Shown here one piece after another: positions 9,148 to 17,175 of a stretch of 41,419 nucleotides of DNA. The notes under the pieces were generated by a model. That model saw only the letters and a list, made by a program, of their open reading frames with translations, made no database searches and was not told where the DNA came from. Origin of the DNA: Streptomyces sp. S3(2020) (lineage in GTDB: Bacteria > Actinomycetota > Actinomycetes > Streptomycetales > Streptomycetaceae); the NCBI RefSeq assembly GCF_013044505.1, contig NZ_JABERD010000079.1, positions 1 to 41,419 on the forward strand, written 5' to 3'. Position 1 is the first letter of the stretch. Every line of letters starts with the position of its first letter. A program made the position numbers and the translations under genes.

Positions 9148-11379
9148 TCACTCCGCCGCCGGCAACGCCGCCCTCGGCCGCTGCCACCCCCGCGACCCGC
9201 GGGCCCGCAGCCACGCCGTGGTCTCCTCGGCCGGCATCGCCGCCGCGACCAGCCAGCCCTGTACGGCGTCACAGCCCAGGTCGCGCAGCCGCTCCCAGGT
9301 CTCGTCGTCCTCCACGCCCTCCGCGACGACCAGCAGGCCGAGCGAGTGCGCGAGGTCGACCGTGCACCGCACGATCTCCGCGTCCTCGGTGTCGATGGCC
9401 AGCCGGGCCACGAAGGAACGGTCGATCTTCAGCTCACTCACCGGCAGCCGGCGCAGATGCACCAGGGACGAGTAGCCCGTGCCGAAGTCGTCCAGGGACA
9501 TCTTCACGCCGTGCCCGGTCAGCCCGGCGAGGGTGTCGGCGGCGCGCTGCGGGTCCTCCAGGAGCACGTGTTCGGTTATCTCCAGCTGGAGCGAGCCCGC
9601 GGGGACGCCGTGCCGGGCCAGCCGGGCGGCGACGGAGCCGGCGAAGCCGGGGGTGTGGACGTCACGCGGGGAGACGTTGACCGCGACGGGCACGTGCAGG
9701 CCCTGGGCGCGCCACTTGGCCACCTGGGCGAGCGCGGTGTCGAGGACGTACTCGGTGAGGTGCGGCATCAGTCCGGACGACTCGGCGATGGCGATGAACT
9801 CGTCCGGCGGCACCTTCCCGCGCTCCGGGTGCACCCAGCGGACGAGGGCCTCCAGGCCCGCCACCTGGCCGTCGAAGCGGACCTTGGGCTGGTAGTGCAG
9901 CTGGACCTCGTGCGCGTCCAGCGCGCGCCGCAGGTCGCCCAGCAGACCGAGGCGGTCGGGGGTGTTGGAGTCCCGCTTGGACTCGTAGACCTCGACACCC
10001 GTGCGGTCCCGCTTCGCCTGGTACATCGCCACGTCCGCCCGGCGCAGCAGCCCCTCGGCGTCCAGGGCGTGGTCGGGGAAGACGGCGACGCCGGCGCTGG
10101 CCTCCAGGACGAGGGTGAGCCCGTCGAGGTCGAGGGGGGAGCTGAGGGCCGCGACGAGGTTGCGGGCCACCCGGGTCGCGGACGTCGTCGAGTCGGCGAC
10201 GGGCAGTAAGACGGCGAACTCGTCACCGCCGAGCCGTGCGGCCTCCGCTCCGCGCGGCAGGGCCGCCTGGAGCCGGTCGGCTATCTGGAGGAGCAGCCGG
10301 TCACCGGCCAGGTGGCCCAGGGTGTCGTTGACCGAACGGAAGCGGTCGAGGTCGATGAGCATGAGGGCGGCCCGGGCGCCGATGCGCTCGGCGTCGTCCA
10401 GGGCGGTCCAGATCCGTTCGAGGAGCCACTGCCGGTTGGGGAGCCCGGTCAGCGGGTCGCGCAGCTGCTCCTCCGCCCGGGCCCGGGCTATCCACAGGGT
10501 GGAGTCGAGGGCGATGAGCGGGATCGCGAAGAGCGGCAGCAGCACCGGTTTGGCGACGGCGACGACGCAGACCAGCGGTGCGATGCCGAGCAGCGCGACG
10601 GCGACCAGTCCCTGTCTGACGAGGGCGGTGCGGGCCACGGTGGGCAGACCGCCGGTGCGCGGGGCGTGCAGGTACCACAGCAGGGTGCGGGTGACCACGA
10701 GGTAGGCGGCCGCGACGAGGAGCACCTCGGGGGCGGTGTAGAGGGTCCAGGTGTCGGGGTTCCAGGGGGCCTCGACGGACGGGACACGGCCGAAGGCGGC
10801 CAGCACCAGGGCGCCGGCGCCGATGCCGAGGATGTCCACCGCGCCGTGCAGGACGCCCTGTCGCCAGCGGTTGCGCCTGGCTATGCCGACCAGGACGACG
10901 ACGGTGAGGCTGACCATGCCGGCGGGCACCCAGCCGTACAGCATCAGGACGGCGAGGGTGAGGGCGGCGCCCGAGCCGGTGCCGCCCCACCAGCGGGCGC
11001 GGCCGAGGGCGACCAGGTGGCCGACGATGACGCCGGTGAGGACGGCCAGGGACCAGCCGACGGTGCCGGACGGGAAGAGCGCGTGGCCCTCGGTGAAGGC
11101 GCGGTAGAAGCCGGCGCCGAGCACGAACCCGGCCGCCGCGACGACCCCGGTGGGCAGTGCGGGCCAGGACAGATGCCGCTCGGGCCCGGAGCCCGGCAGC
11201 CCGGGAGTGTGGTCGGTGAGCTGTACGGAGTTGCGTCCGCCTCCCGTGGAGTACGGTCCGAGGGCGCGTGTCTCCTCGCCCGGACGGTTCGCGGACCGCG
11301 TCGCCCAGCGGCTCCCCTGCCAGGCGCTCGTCAGCCGGCGCAGCCGTGAGTCCGGGGCGGCGCTCTCGGTCGGTTCCAT
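9148..11379 (-). CDS. rmdB: RmdB-like membrane GGDEF-EAL protein (c-di-GMP turnover)
   Basis: A 743-residue enzyme with an N-terminal membrane domain (about eight hydrophobic segments between residues 73 and 296), a GGDEF domain (about 305-465) and an EAL domain (about 478-730). The diguanylate cyclase motif is intact (RLGGDEF, 383-388). The phosphodiesterase motif is also intact: E510-A511-L512, N568 (VNVS), the E603 region (LEITEH), the D630-D631 pair (DDFGTGYS), K651 and the VAEGVE loop. In S. coelicolor the GGDEF-EAL protein I recall beside ligA is RmdB (SCO5495), a c-di-GMP phosphodiesterase controlling development; the symbol rests on that synteny and architecture. I chose the ATG at 11379 (MEPTESAAP), with GAGAGGGA upstream, over a longer frame of shadow composition. 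Confidence 0.9.
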   Translation of the reverse strand: MEPTESAAPDSRLRRLTSAWQGSRWATRSANRPGEETRALGPYSTGGGRNSVQLTDHTPGLPGSGPERHLSWPALPTGVVAAAGFVLGAGFYRAFTEGHALFPSGTVGWSLAVLTGVIVGHLVALGRARWWGGTGSGAALTLAVLMLYGWVPAGMVSLTVVVLVGIARRNRWRQGVLHGAVDILGIGAGALVLAAFGRVPSVEAPWNPDTWTLYTAPEVLLVAAAYLVVTRTLLWYLHAPRTGGLPTVARTALVRQGLVAVALLGIAPLVCVVAVAKPVLLPLFAIPLIALDSTLWIARARAEEQLRDPLTGLPNRQWLLERIWTALDDAERIGARAALMLIDLDRFRSVNDTLGHLAGDRLLLQIADRLQAALPRGAEAARLGGDEFAVLLPVADSTTSATRVARNLVAALSSPLDLDGLTLVLEASAGVAVFPDHALDAEGLLRRADVAMYQAKRDRTGVEVYESKRDSNTPDRLGLLGDLRRALDAHEVQLHYQPKVRFDGQVAGLEALVRWVHPERGKVPPDEFIAIAESSGLMPHLTEYVLDTALAQVAKWRAQGLHVPVAVNVSPRDVHTPGFAGSVAARLARHGVPAGSLQLEITEHVLLEDPQRAADTLAGLTGHGVKMSLDDFGTGYSSLVHLRRLPVSELKIDRSFVARLAIDTEDAEIVRCTVDLAHSLGLLVVAEGVEDDETWERLRDLGCDAVQGWLVAAAMPAEETTAWLRARGSRGWQRPRAALPAAE

Positions 11380-11591
11380 TCCCGTCCCTCTCACAGCCGG
11401 CGGTGCCCACGCCACGCGGCCCGTTGCCCGACAAACCCTCTGCGGCGCCGCGTTGGAAAGCCCTTCCCCCTGCTCTGGAGGAGCAAGGGGATGCCCCAAC
11501 CGCAGCTGGGCACGGCGGGCGCACATCTCAACAGTAGGCCGCGGAAGGCTTCCACGGGCAGCGGTCGTCGACGGTTGCCCGAATGCGCCCC

Positions 11592-11631
11592 GGCCACCCG
11601 TATGCATCTGGTATGCGCCGATCGGGTGGCC
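11592..11631. terminator. Candidate ligA terminator
   Basis: GGCCACCCG and CGGGTGGCC are perfect 9-bp arms around a 22-nt loop that holds two TATGC repeats, beginning 30 nt past the ligA stop. A second imperfect hairpin (CCCCCTGCTC / GAGCAAGGGG, one mismatch) lies at 11466-11490. The 281-bp gap 11380-11660 otherwise holds only the presumed rmdB promoter, which I cannot place. Confidence 0.5.
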
Positions 11632-11660
11632 TTCAACCGCTGCTCCGTCCTGCTCCTCGC

Positions 11661-13853
11661 CTACTCCTCGGTCGGAAGCGCGACTTCGGCGGCCGCCTCG
11701 GGTCCCTGTTCCAGCAGGACGTCGAAGCCGTCCTCGTTCAGAACGGGCACCTTCAGCTGCATCGCCTTGTCGTACTTCGAACCTGGATTGTCACCCACAA
11801 CGACGAAAGACGTCTTCTTCGAAACAGAACCGGTCACTTTCGCACCCAGAGTTTGCAATGCCTCCTTGGCGCCGTCACGGGTGAAGCGCTCCAGGGTGCC
11901 GGTGACGACGACGGTGAGGCCTTCGAGGGGGCGGGGGCCCTCGTCCTCGCCGGAGCCCTCCTCCTCCATGCGGACACCGGCGGCCCGCCACTTGCGGAGG
12001 ATCTCCTGGTGCCACTCCTCGGCGAACCACTCCTTGAGCGACTTCGCGATGATCCCGCCGACCCCGTCGGTGCCGGCCAGCTCCTCTTCCGTGGCCTGCT
12101 CGATCCGCTCGATCGAGCGGAACTCACGGGCCAGGGCCTGGGCGGCGACCGGACCGACATGGCGGATCGAGAGGCCGTTGAGGAAACGGGCGAACGGGCG
12201 GCTCTTGGCCTCCTCGATGTTCTTGAGCAGGGCGAGCGTGTTCTTCTTCGGCTCGCCCTGCTGGTTGGCGAAGACGGTGACGACCTTCTCCTCGCCCGTC
12301 TTCGGATCCCGCTTGGGCAGCCCGCTGTCCTGGTCGAGGACGTACGCCTTGATCGGGAGCAGCTTCTCCACCGTGAGGTCGAAGAGGTCGCCCTCGTCGA
12401 CGAGCGGCGGGTCGGCCGGCTCCAGGGGGCGGGTGAGCGCGGCGGCCGCCACATTGCCGAAGTGCTCGATGTCCAGGCACTCACGGCCCGCGAGGTAGGA
12501 GACGCGCTCCCTCAACTGCGCGGGGCAGGTGCGCGCGTTGGGGCACCGCAGGTCGATGTCCCCTTCCTTCATGGGCTTCAGCGGCGTCCCGCACTCCGGG
12601 CACTCGGCGGGCATCACGAACGCGCGCTCGCTGCCGTCGCGCAGGTCCACGACCGGGCCGAGGATCTCCGGGATGACGTCACCGGCCTTGCGGATCACCA
12701 CGGTGTCACCGATGAGGACGCCCTTGGCCTTGACGACGTCCTGGTTGTGCAGGGTGGCGAACTCGACCTCGGAGCCCGCGACCGTGACCGGTTCGACCTG
12801 GGCGTACGGCGTGACGCGACCGGTGCGGCCGACGCCGACCTTGACGTCGATCAGCTTGGTGTTGACCTCTTCGGGCGCGTACTTGTAGGCGATCGCCCAG
12901 CGGGGCGCGCGGGCCGTGGAGCCGAGGCGTCCCTGGAGGCGGATCTCGTCGAGCTTGACGACCGCGCCGTCGATCTCGTGCTCCACCGAGTGGCGGTTCT
13001 CGCCGAAGTAGGCGATGAACTCCCGTACGCCGTCGAGTCCGTCGACCACCTTGTTGTACTGGGCGGTGGGCAGACCCCAGGTCTTGAGCAGGTCGTAGGC
13101 CTCGGAGAGGCGGGTCATGCCGTCGAAGCCCTCCAGGGCACCGATGCCGTGCACGACCATGTGCAGGGGGCGGGTGGCGGTGACGCGCGGGTCCTTCTGG
13201 CGCAGCGAACCGGCCGCCGCGTTGCGCGGGTTGGCGAAGGGCTTGTCGCCGGCCTCGACCAGACGGGCGTTGAGCTCCTCGAACTTCTCCATCGGGAAGT
13301 AGACCTCGCCGCGGATCTCCACTAGGTCGGGGACCTTGTCGCCGGTGAGCCGGTCCGGGATCTCCGCGATGGTCCGGACGTTGGGCGTGATGTCCTCGCC
13401 GGTGCGGCCGTCGCCGCGGGTCGCCGCACGGACGAGACGGCCCTGCTCGTACGTCAGGTTGACGGCGAGACCGTCGACCTTCAGTTCGCACAGGAGGTGG
13501 TAGTCAGAGGTGCCGACGTCCTTGGCGACGCGCTCGGCCCAGGCCGCCAACTCCTCGTCGCTGAAGGCGTTGTCGAGGGAGAGCATGCGGGAGCGGTGTT
13601 CGACGGAGGTGAACTCCGTCTCATAGGCCCCCGCGACCTTCTGCGTCGGCGAGTCCGGCGTCCGCAGCTCGCCGTACTCCTCCTCCAGCGCCTCCAGCGA
13701 GCGCAGGAGCCTGTCGAACTCCGCGTCGCTGACGACCGGGGCGTCCTTCACGTAGTACCGGAAGCGGTGCTCCTCGATCTGCTCAGCGAGCTTCGCGTGC
13801 TGCTCCCGTGCCTCCGCGGGCACCGTCGTCTCCGCTTGCTTGTCGCCGGCCAC
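11661..13853 (-). CDS. ligA: NAD-dependent DNA ligase
   Basis: A 730-residue LigA that seals nicks in replication and repair using NAD+. The domains in order are: Ia (HRFRYYVKDAPVVSDAEFDRLL, about 30-50), the adenylation domain with lysine K125 in CELKVDGLA, the OB fold (TGRVTPYAQVEPV), a four-cysteine zinc finger (CPECGTPLKP...LRCPNARTC), helix-hairpin-helix repeats, and a C-terminal BRCT domain starting near LEGLTVVVTGTLERF. The acidic insert EEEGSGEDEGPRP before BRCT is longer than in many bacteria, as I recall for streptomycetes. The ATG lies 15 bp after the upstream MetE-like gene, so ligA is the last gene of a five-gene chain; an additional internal promoter is likely for an essential gene. 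Confidence 0.98.
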   Translation of the reverse strand: MAGDKQAETTVPAEAREQHAKLAEQIEEHRFRYYVKDAPVVSDAEFDRLLRSLEALEEEYGELRTPDSPTQKVAGAYETEFTSVEHRSRMLSLDNAFSDEELAAWAERVAKDVGTSDYHLLCELKVDGLAVNLTYEQGRLVRAATRGDGRTGEDITPNVRTIAEIPDRLTGDKVPDLVEIRGEVYFPMEKFEELNARLVEAGDKPFANPRNAAAGSLRQKDPRVTATRPLHMVVHGIGALEGFDGMTRLSEAYDLLKTWGLPTAQYNKVVDGLDGVREFIAYFGENRHSVEHEIDGAVVKLDEIRLQGRLGSTARAPRWAIAYKYAPEEVNTKLIDVKVGVGRTGRVTPYAQVEPVTVAGSEVEFATLHNQDVVKAKGVLIGDTVVIRKAGDVIPEILGPVVDLRDGSERAFVMPAECPECGTPLKPMKEGDIDLRCPNARTCPAQLRERVSYLAGRECLDIEHFGNVAAAALTRPLEPADPPLVDEGDLFDLTVEKLLPIKAYVLDQDSGLPKRDPKTGEEKVVTVFANQQGEPKKNTLALLKNIEEAKSRPFARFLNGLSIRHVGPVAAQALAREFRSIERIEQATEEELAGTDGVGGIIAKSLKEWFAEEWHQEILRKWRAAGVRMEEEGSGEDEGPRPLEGLTVVVTGTLERFTRDGAKEALQTLGAKVTGSVSKKTSFVVVGDNPGSKYDKAMQLKVPVLNEDGFDVLLEQGPEAAAEVALPTEE

Positions 13854-13868
13854 CGTGTTGTCCTCCCG

Positions 13869-14867
13869 TTACTCTGGGTTGTCCGCGAGGGATCTCGCCG
13901 CCTGGACGCAGTGGGCGAGCGCCTTGCGCGCGTAACCCGGGGAGGCCCCCGCGAGTCCGCACGCCGGAGTGACCGTGACCGCCTCCGCGAGAAGTCCCGG
14001 ATGCAGCCCCAACCTGCGCCACAGCGTCCTGACACCCATGACGCTACCGGCAGGGTCCGACAATGCCGTGTCCGTGCCGGGCACGACACCGGTGAAGAGC
14101 CGGGTGCCGCTCTCCACCGCCTCACCGATCGCGTCGTCGTCACGCTCGGTGAGAAGGCTGAAGTCGAAGGAGATCGCCGCCGCACCCGCCCTGCGCAGAA
14201 GGGCGAACGGGACGTCCGGTGCGCACGAGTGGACCACGACGGGGCCGTCGGCGTGAACCCCGACGACGTCGCGGAGGGTCGCCTCGACGACCTGCCGGTC
14301 GACGGCGCGGTGGGTGCGGTAGCCGCTGGCGGTCCTGACCTGTCCGCGGAGCACGGCGGCGAGGGAGGGCTCGTCGAGCTGGAGGACGAGCTGGGCGCCG
14401 GGGATGCGGCGCCGCACCTCGGCGAGGTGTTCGCGCAGGCCCTCGGCGAGGGACGCGGCCAGGTCCCGGCAGGCGCCGGGATCGCCGAGGGCTGCCTCGC
14501 CGTTCCTCAGTTCCAGCGCGGCGGCGAGCGTCCAGGGGCCGACCGCCTGCACCTTGAGCAGGCCCTCGTATCCCTGGGTGAACTCCTCCAGGGCGTCCAG
14601 GTCTTCACCGAGCCAGGACCGGGCGCGCTTGGTGTCCCGGCCCGGCCGGTCCCCGATCCGCCACCCGCTGGGCTCGACGCGCGCGAACACCTCGACGAGC
14701 ATCCCGGCGGTCCGCCCGATCATGTCCGCGCCGGGTCCGCGTGCGGGGAGCTCGGGCAGGAACGGGAAGTCGTCGAAGGAACCGGTGGCCGTCTTCGCGG
14801 CCTCCCTGGCGTCGCCCGAGGGGAGGGAGCCCACTCCGGTGGCGGGAGCGAAGGCGAAACCGGTCAC
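13869..14867 (-). CDS. MetE/UROD-superfamily methionine synthase-like protein
   Basis: A 332-residue protein resembling only the C-terminal catalytic half of cobalamin-independent methionine synthase, far shorter than full MetE (about 750). It keeps a zinc-site pattern: H213 and C215 in VVVHSCAPD, and C303 in VTPACGLAG. It also keeps the substrate-side DEP motif (QLDEPSLAAV, 165-167). Streptomyces annotations usually call it methionine synthase, but the methyl donor and acceptor are uncertain because the folate-binding N-terminal half is missing. I chose the GTG at 14867 (VTGFAFAPATGVGSLP), which overlaps the upstream dehydrogenase stop as GTGA. The longer open frame covers antisense-type sequence within that gene. 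ligA follows after 15 bp. Confidence 0.85.
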   Translation of the reverse strand: MTGFAFAPATGVGSLPSGDAREAAKTATGSFDDFPFLPELPARGPGADMIGRTAGMLVEVFARVEPSGWRIGDRPGRDTKRARSWLGEDLDALEEFTQGYEGLLKVQAVGPWTLAAALELRNGEAALGDPGACRDLAASLAEGLREHLAEVRRRIPGAQLVLQLDEPSLAAVLRGQVRTASGYRTHRAVDRQVVEATLRDVVGVHADGPVVVHSCAPDVPFALLRRAGAAAISFDFSLLTERDDDAIGEAVESGTRLFTGVVPGTDTALSDPAGSVMGVRTLWRRLGLHPGLLAEAVTVTPACGLAGASPGYARKALAHCVQAARSLADNPE

Positions 14868-15553
14868 CGTCCCGGCCTCACCGTCAGGTCGTTGATCTCC
14901 GCGTCCCTGGGCAGGTCGATCGCCGTGAGGATGGTCGTGGCGACGGACTCGGGGTCGATCCACTCCGAGGGGTCGTACTCCTTGCCCTCCTGCTGGTGGA
15001 CCTTCACCTGCATGGGGCTCGCCGTGCGGCCCGGGTACACCGAGGTGACGCGGACGCCGTTGCCGTGCTCCTCGTTGCGCAGGGAGTCCGCCAGGGCCTT
15101 CAGGCCGTGCTTGGAGGCGGCGTACGCCGACCACTCCGCACTGGCCCGCAGACCCGCACCCGAGTTGACGAACACCACGTGCCCGCGCGCGGTACGGAGT
15201 TGGGGCAGGAAGTGCCGGGTCAGCTCGGCGGGGGAGATCAGGTTGACGTTGAGCTGGTGTCGCCAGGACTTGGGGGTCAGGTCACCGACCGGTCCCAGGT
15301 CGACCACTCCCGCGATGTGCAGCAGGGAGTCGACCCGGCCGGGGAGCGTCTGGTGGGAGAAGGCCCAGGACAGCTTGTCCGGGTCGGACAGGTCTCCGAC
15401 GAGAGTGCTCGCCCCGGGGAACTCGGCCGCCAGTTCCTTCGCACGGCCCGCGTCGCGCGCGTGGAGCACGAGTTCGTCCCCGCGCGCGTGCAGACGGCGG
15501 GCCACCGCCGCGCCGATGCCGGAGCCCGCCCCGGTGATCACATGTGTAGCCAT
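14864..15553 (-). CDS. Short-chain dehydrogenase/reductase
   Basis: A 229-residue SDR with the Rossmann cofactor motif TGAGSGIG (residues 7-14), a DLSD acidic turn, an LLHIAG segment (the NNAG equivalent), catalytic S131, Y144 and K148 (NSGAG ... YAASKHG) and the PG motif (YPGRTASPM). HARD after the second strand (LVLHARDAGRAKEL) suggests NADP preference. The substrate is unknown. Spacing to the upstream LOG-like gene is 26 bp, and the downstream MetE-like gene overlaps by 4 bp, so it belongs to the chain that ends with ligA. It is a short classical SDR with no membrane segment. Confidence 0.92.
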   Translation of the reverse strand: MATHVITGAGSGIGAAVARRLHARGDELVLHARDAGRAKELAAEFPGASTLVGDLSDPDKLSWAFSHQTLPGRVDSLLHIAGVVDLGPVGDLTPKSWRHQLNVNLISPAELTRHFLPQLRTARGHVVFVNSGAGLRASAEWSAYAASKHGLKALADSLRNEEHGNGVRVTSVYPGRTASPMQVKVHQQEGKEYDPSEWIDPESVATTILTAIDLPRDAEINDLTVRPGR

Positions 15554-15579
15554 GCCGCCATGCTCGCATCACCCGGGGG

Positions 15580-16119
15580 TCACCCGATGCCCTGGCTCTC
15601 CTCCAGGTACGCCAGCGCCCCCACCGGCTCCTCCGCGAAGAACACCAGGTCGGTCAGCGGACGCGGCAGGAAGCCCTCGTCGTCCATGCGCCGGAACTGC
15701 TCCTTGAGGCCGTCGTAGAAGCCCGCGGAGTTCAGCAGGACCACCGGCTTGTCGGTGTGGCCGTGCTTCTTCAGCTCCAGGATCTCCGTCGCCTCGTCGA
15801 GCGTGCCCGTGCCGCCCACCATGATCACCACGGCGTCGGCCTTCTCCAGGAGCAGCTTCTTGCGCTCGGCGAGGTCCTTCGCGATGACCATCTCGTCGAC
15901 CCCGGGGCGGACCTTGGCGGCCAGGAACTCGACGGAGACGCCGACGAGCCGGCCGCCCGCCGCGTGCACGCCGTCCGCGACGACCTTCATCAGTCCGACG
16001 TCCGAGCCGCCCCACACCAGTGTGTGGCCGCCCTTGCCGAGCAGTTCCGCGAACTCCCGCGCGGGGCGGGTGTAGCGCTCGTCGAGGTCGGCGGCGGAGA
16101 GGAAGACGCAGATGTTCAT
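15580..16119 (-). CDS. TIGR00730/LOG-like Rossmann protein
   Basis: A 179-residue protein of the LOG/lysine-decarboxylase-like family. Some members release cytokinin-type bases from nucleotide monophosphates by N-glycosidic cleavage. It starts MNICVFLSAADLDERYTRPA and carries a nucleotide-loop equivalent (VWGGSDVGLMKVVADG). The second motif reads VGGTGTLDE, so the first Pro of the usual PGGxGTxxE is replaced by Val; the catalytic Glu is kept. The downstream LNSAGFYDGL segment also fits the family. The ATG at 16119 overlaps the stop of the upstream methyltransferase (ATGA), so the longer frame to 16365 is a shadow. In actinobacteria the true substrate of most such proteins is unproven. Confidence 0.88.
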   Translation of the reverse strand: MNICVFLSAADLDERYTRPAREFAELLGKGGHTLVWGGSDVGLMKVVADGVHAAGGRLVGVSVEFLAAKVRPGVDEMVIAKDLAERKKLLLEKADAVVIMVGGTGTLDEATEILELKKHGHTDKPVVLLNSAGFYDGLKEQFRRMDDEGFLPRPLTDLVFFAEEPVGALAYLEESQGIG

Positions 16120-16742
16120 GGGCCCACCGTACGGGCCCGGTCCGACATCAGGGTCGCGCGGATCTTCGACTGCCGGTGCGGCAGCCGCGCCCAGTCGTCC
16201 ATCAACCGGGCCTTCAGACCGTGGCGTGCGGCGAGTCCGGCCAGGGTCCGCGTCCGGTAGGAGAAGTCCTCGTGGGGCGCCCGGAGTCCGCGGCCCTCGG
16301 TGCGGTTGAAGGTGAAGTCGAAGAATCCGCCGGGTGCGAGGACGCGGCCCACATGCGCGAGGCACTGCTCGACGACCTGCCGGGGCGAGTGCGAGAAGAC
16401 ACTGTGCGCGTGGACGACGTCGAAGTACCCCTCGGGCAGGAAACCGAAGGTCAGGTCACCGACGAGCACCAGATGCGGCAGTTTGGACTGAAGGCCCTCG
16501 CGTACGAGGGTGCCCTGGGCGCCGAGCAGCATGGCCGGTGAGATGTCGATGCCGTAGTAGTGGCCGGTGTCCAGGTGGTCGATGAGGAGGCGTCCCGCGC
16601 GGAGGTTCCCGCAGCCGATCTCGAGCACATGGTGCTCCGGTCGCAGGCCGTGGGTCAGCAGGTAGTCGAACTGGAGCAGATGGTCGAACTGCGTCCGGTG
16701 GACGACGTTCCCGTGCTCTCCGGACGGATCTGCGGCTCCCAT
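16116..16742 (-). CDS. Class I SAM-dependent methyltransferase
   Basis: A 208-residue methyltransferase with motif I HVLEIGCGNLRAGR, an acidic strand end (YYGIDISPAM), motif II (YFDVVHAHSVFSHSP) and the late LAPGGFFDFTFN strand. The C-terminus folds over as RHGLKARLMDDWARLPHRQSKI. The substrate is not evident; the pattern resembles small-molecule methyltransferases of the Methyltransf_25 type. It is the first gene of the chain methyltransferase / LOG-like / SDR / MetE-like / ligA and overlaps the LOG-like start by 4 bp. The ATG faces the DUF427 gene across a 78-bp divergent promoter region (16743-16820). Confidence 0.88.
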   Translation of the reverse strand: MGAADPSGEHGNVVHRTQFDHLLQFDYLLTHGLRPEHHVLEIGCGNLRAGRLLIDHLDTGHYYGIDISPAMLLGAQGTLVREGLQSKLPHLVLVGDLTFGFLPEGYFDVVHAHSVFSHSPRQVVEQCLAHVGRVLAPGGFFDFTFNRTEGRGLRAPHEDFSYRTRTLAGLAARHGLKARLMDDWARLPHRQSKIRATLMSDRARTVGP

Positions 16743-16820
16743 GAGGACCTCCTCGGGAAGAACTCGGGTCCTGCGCGCGCTGCACCTTCGACAGGACGGC
16801 TACCCCGAGGAGGCCCGACC

Positions 16821-17147
16821 GTGCCACCAGGACACCGCATCACCGTCGAGAAAGGCACCGCGCACGTCCGCGTCGTCCACGGCGACCAGGTCCTCGCGGA
16901 GACCGACCGGCCCCTCGTCCTGCGCGAGACGGGCTCTCCGGTGCGCTACTACATCCCCGCCGAGGACGTACGCCTGGACCTGCTGACCCCGTCGGACACC
17001 CACACCGTCTGCCCCTTCAAGGGGACGGCCTCGTACTGGTCGCTGCCGGACGCGGCGGACCTGGTCTGGGCGTATCCCGACCCGAAGCCGGGCGTGGCCG
17101 AGATCAAGGACCACCTCTGCTTCTACGACGTGGAAATCACCGATTAG
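16821..17147 (+). CDS. DUF427 domain protein
   Basis: A 108-residue protein covering a single DUF427 domain. Recognisable blocks are RVVHGDQVLAETDRPLVLRETGSPVRYYIPAEDV, TVCPFKGTASYWSL with the conserved Cys, and DLVWAYPDPKPGVAEIKDHLCFY. Its function is unknown to me. The family is common in actinobacteria, usually near hydrolases or oxidoreductases. The start is GTG at 16821, set by a strong GAGGAGG ribosome site 7 nt upstream; the frame open further upstream is antisense to the methyltransferase. The alpha/beta hydrolase follows after 28 bp on the same strand, so the two are probably co-transcribed. Confidence 0.9.
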   Translation: MPPGHRITVEKGTAHVRVVHGDQVLAETDRPLVLRETGSPVRYYIPAEDVRLDLLTPSDTHTVCPFKGTASYWSLPDAADLVWAYPDPKPGVAEIKDHLCFYDVEITD

Positions 17148-17175
17148 TCCGGCGGCGGGTGGGAGTCTCACCGGC

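Noticed and set aside
11583..13325. 580-codon plus-strand frame opposite ligA
   Set aside because: Antisense shadow rich in Leu/Val/Asp/Gly; LigA on the other strand is complete.
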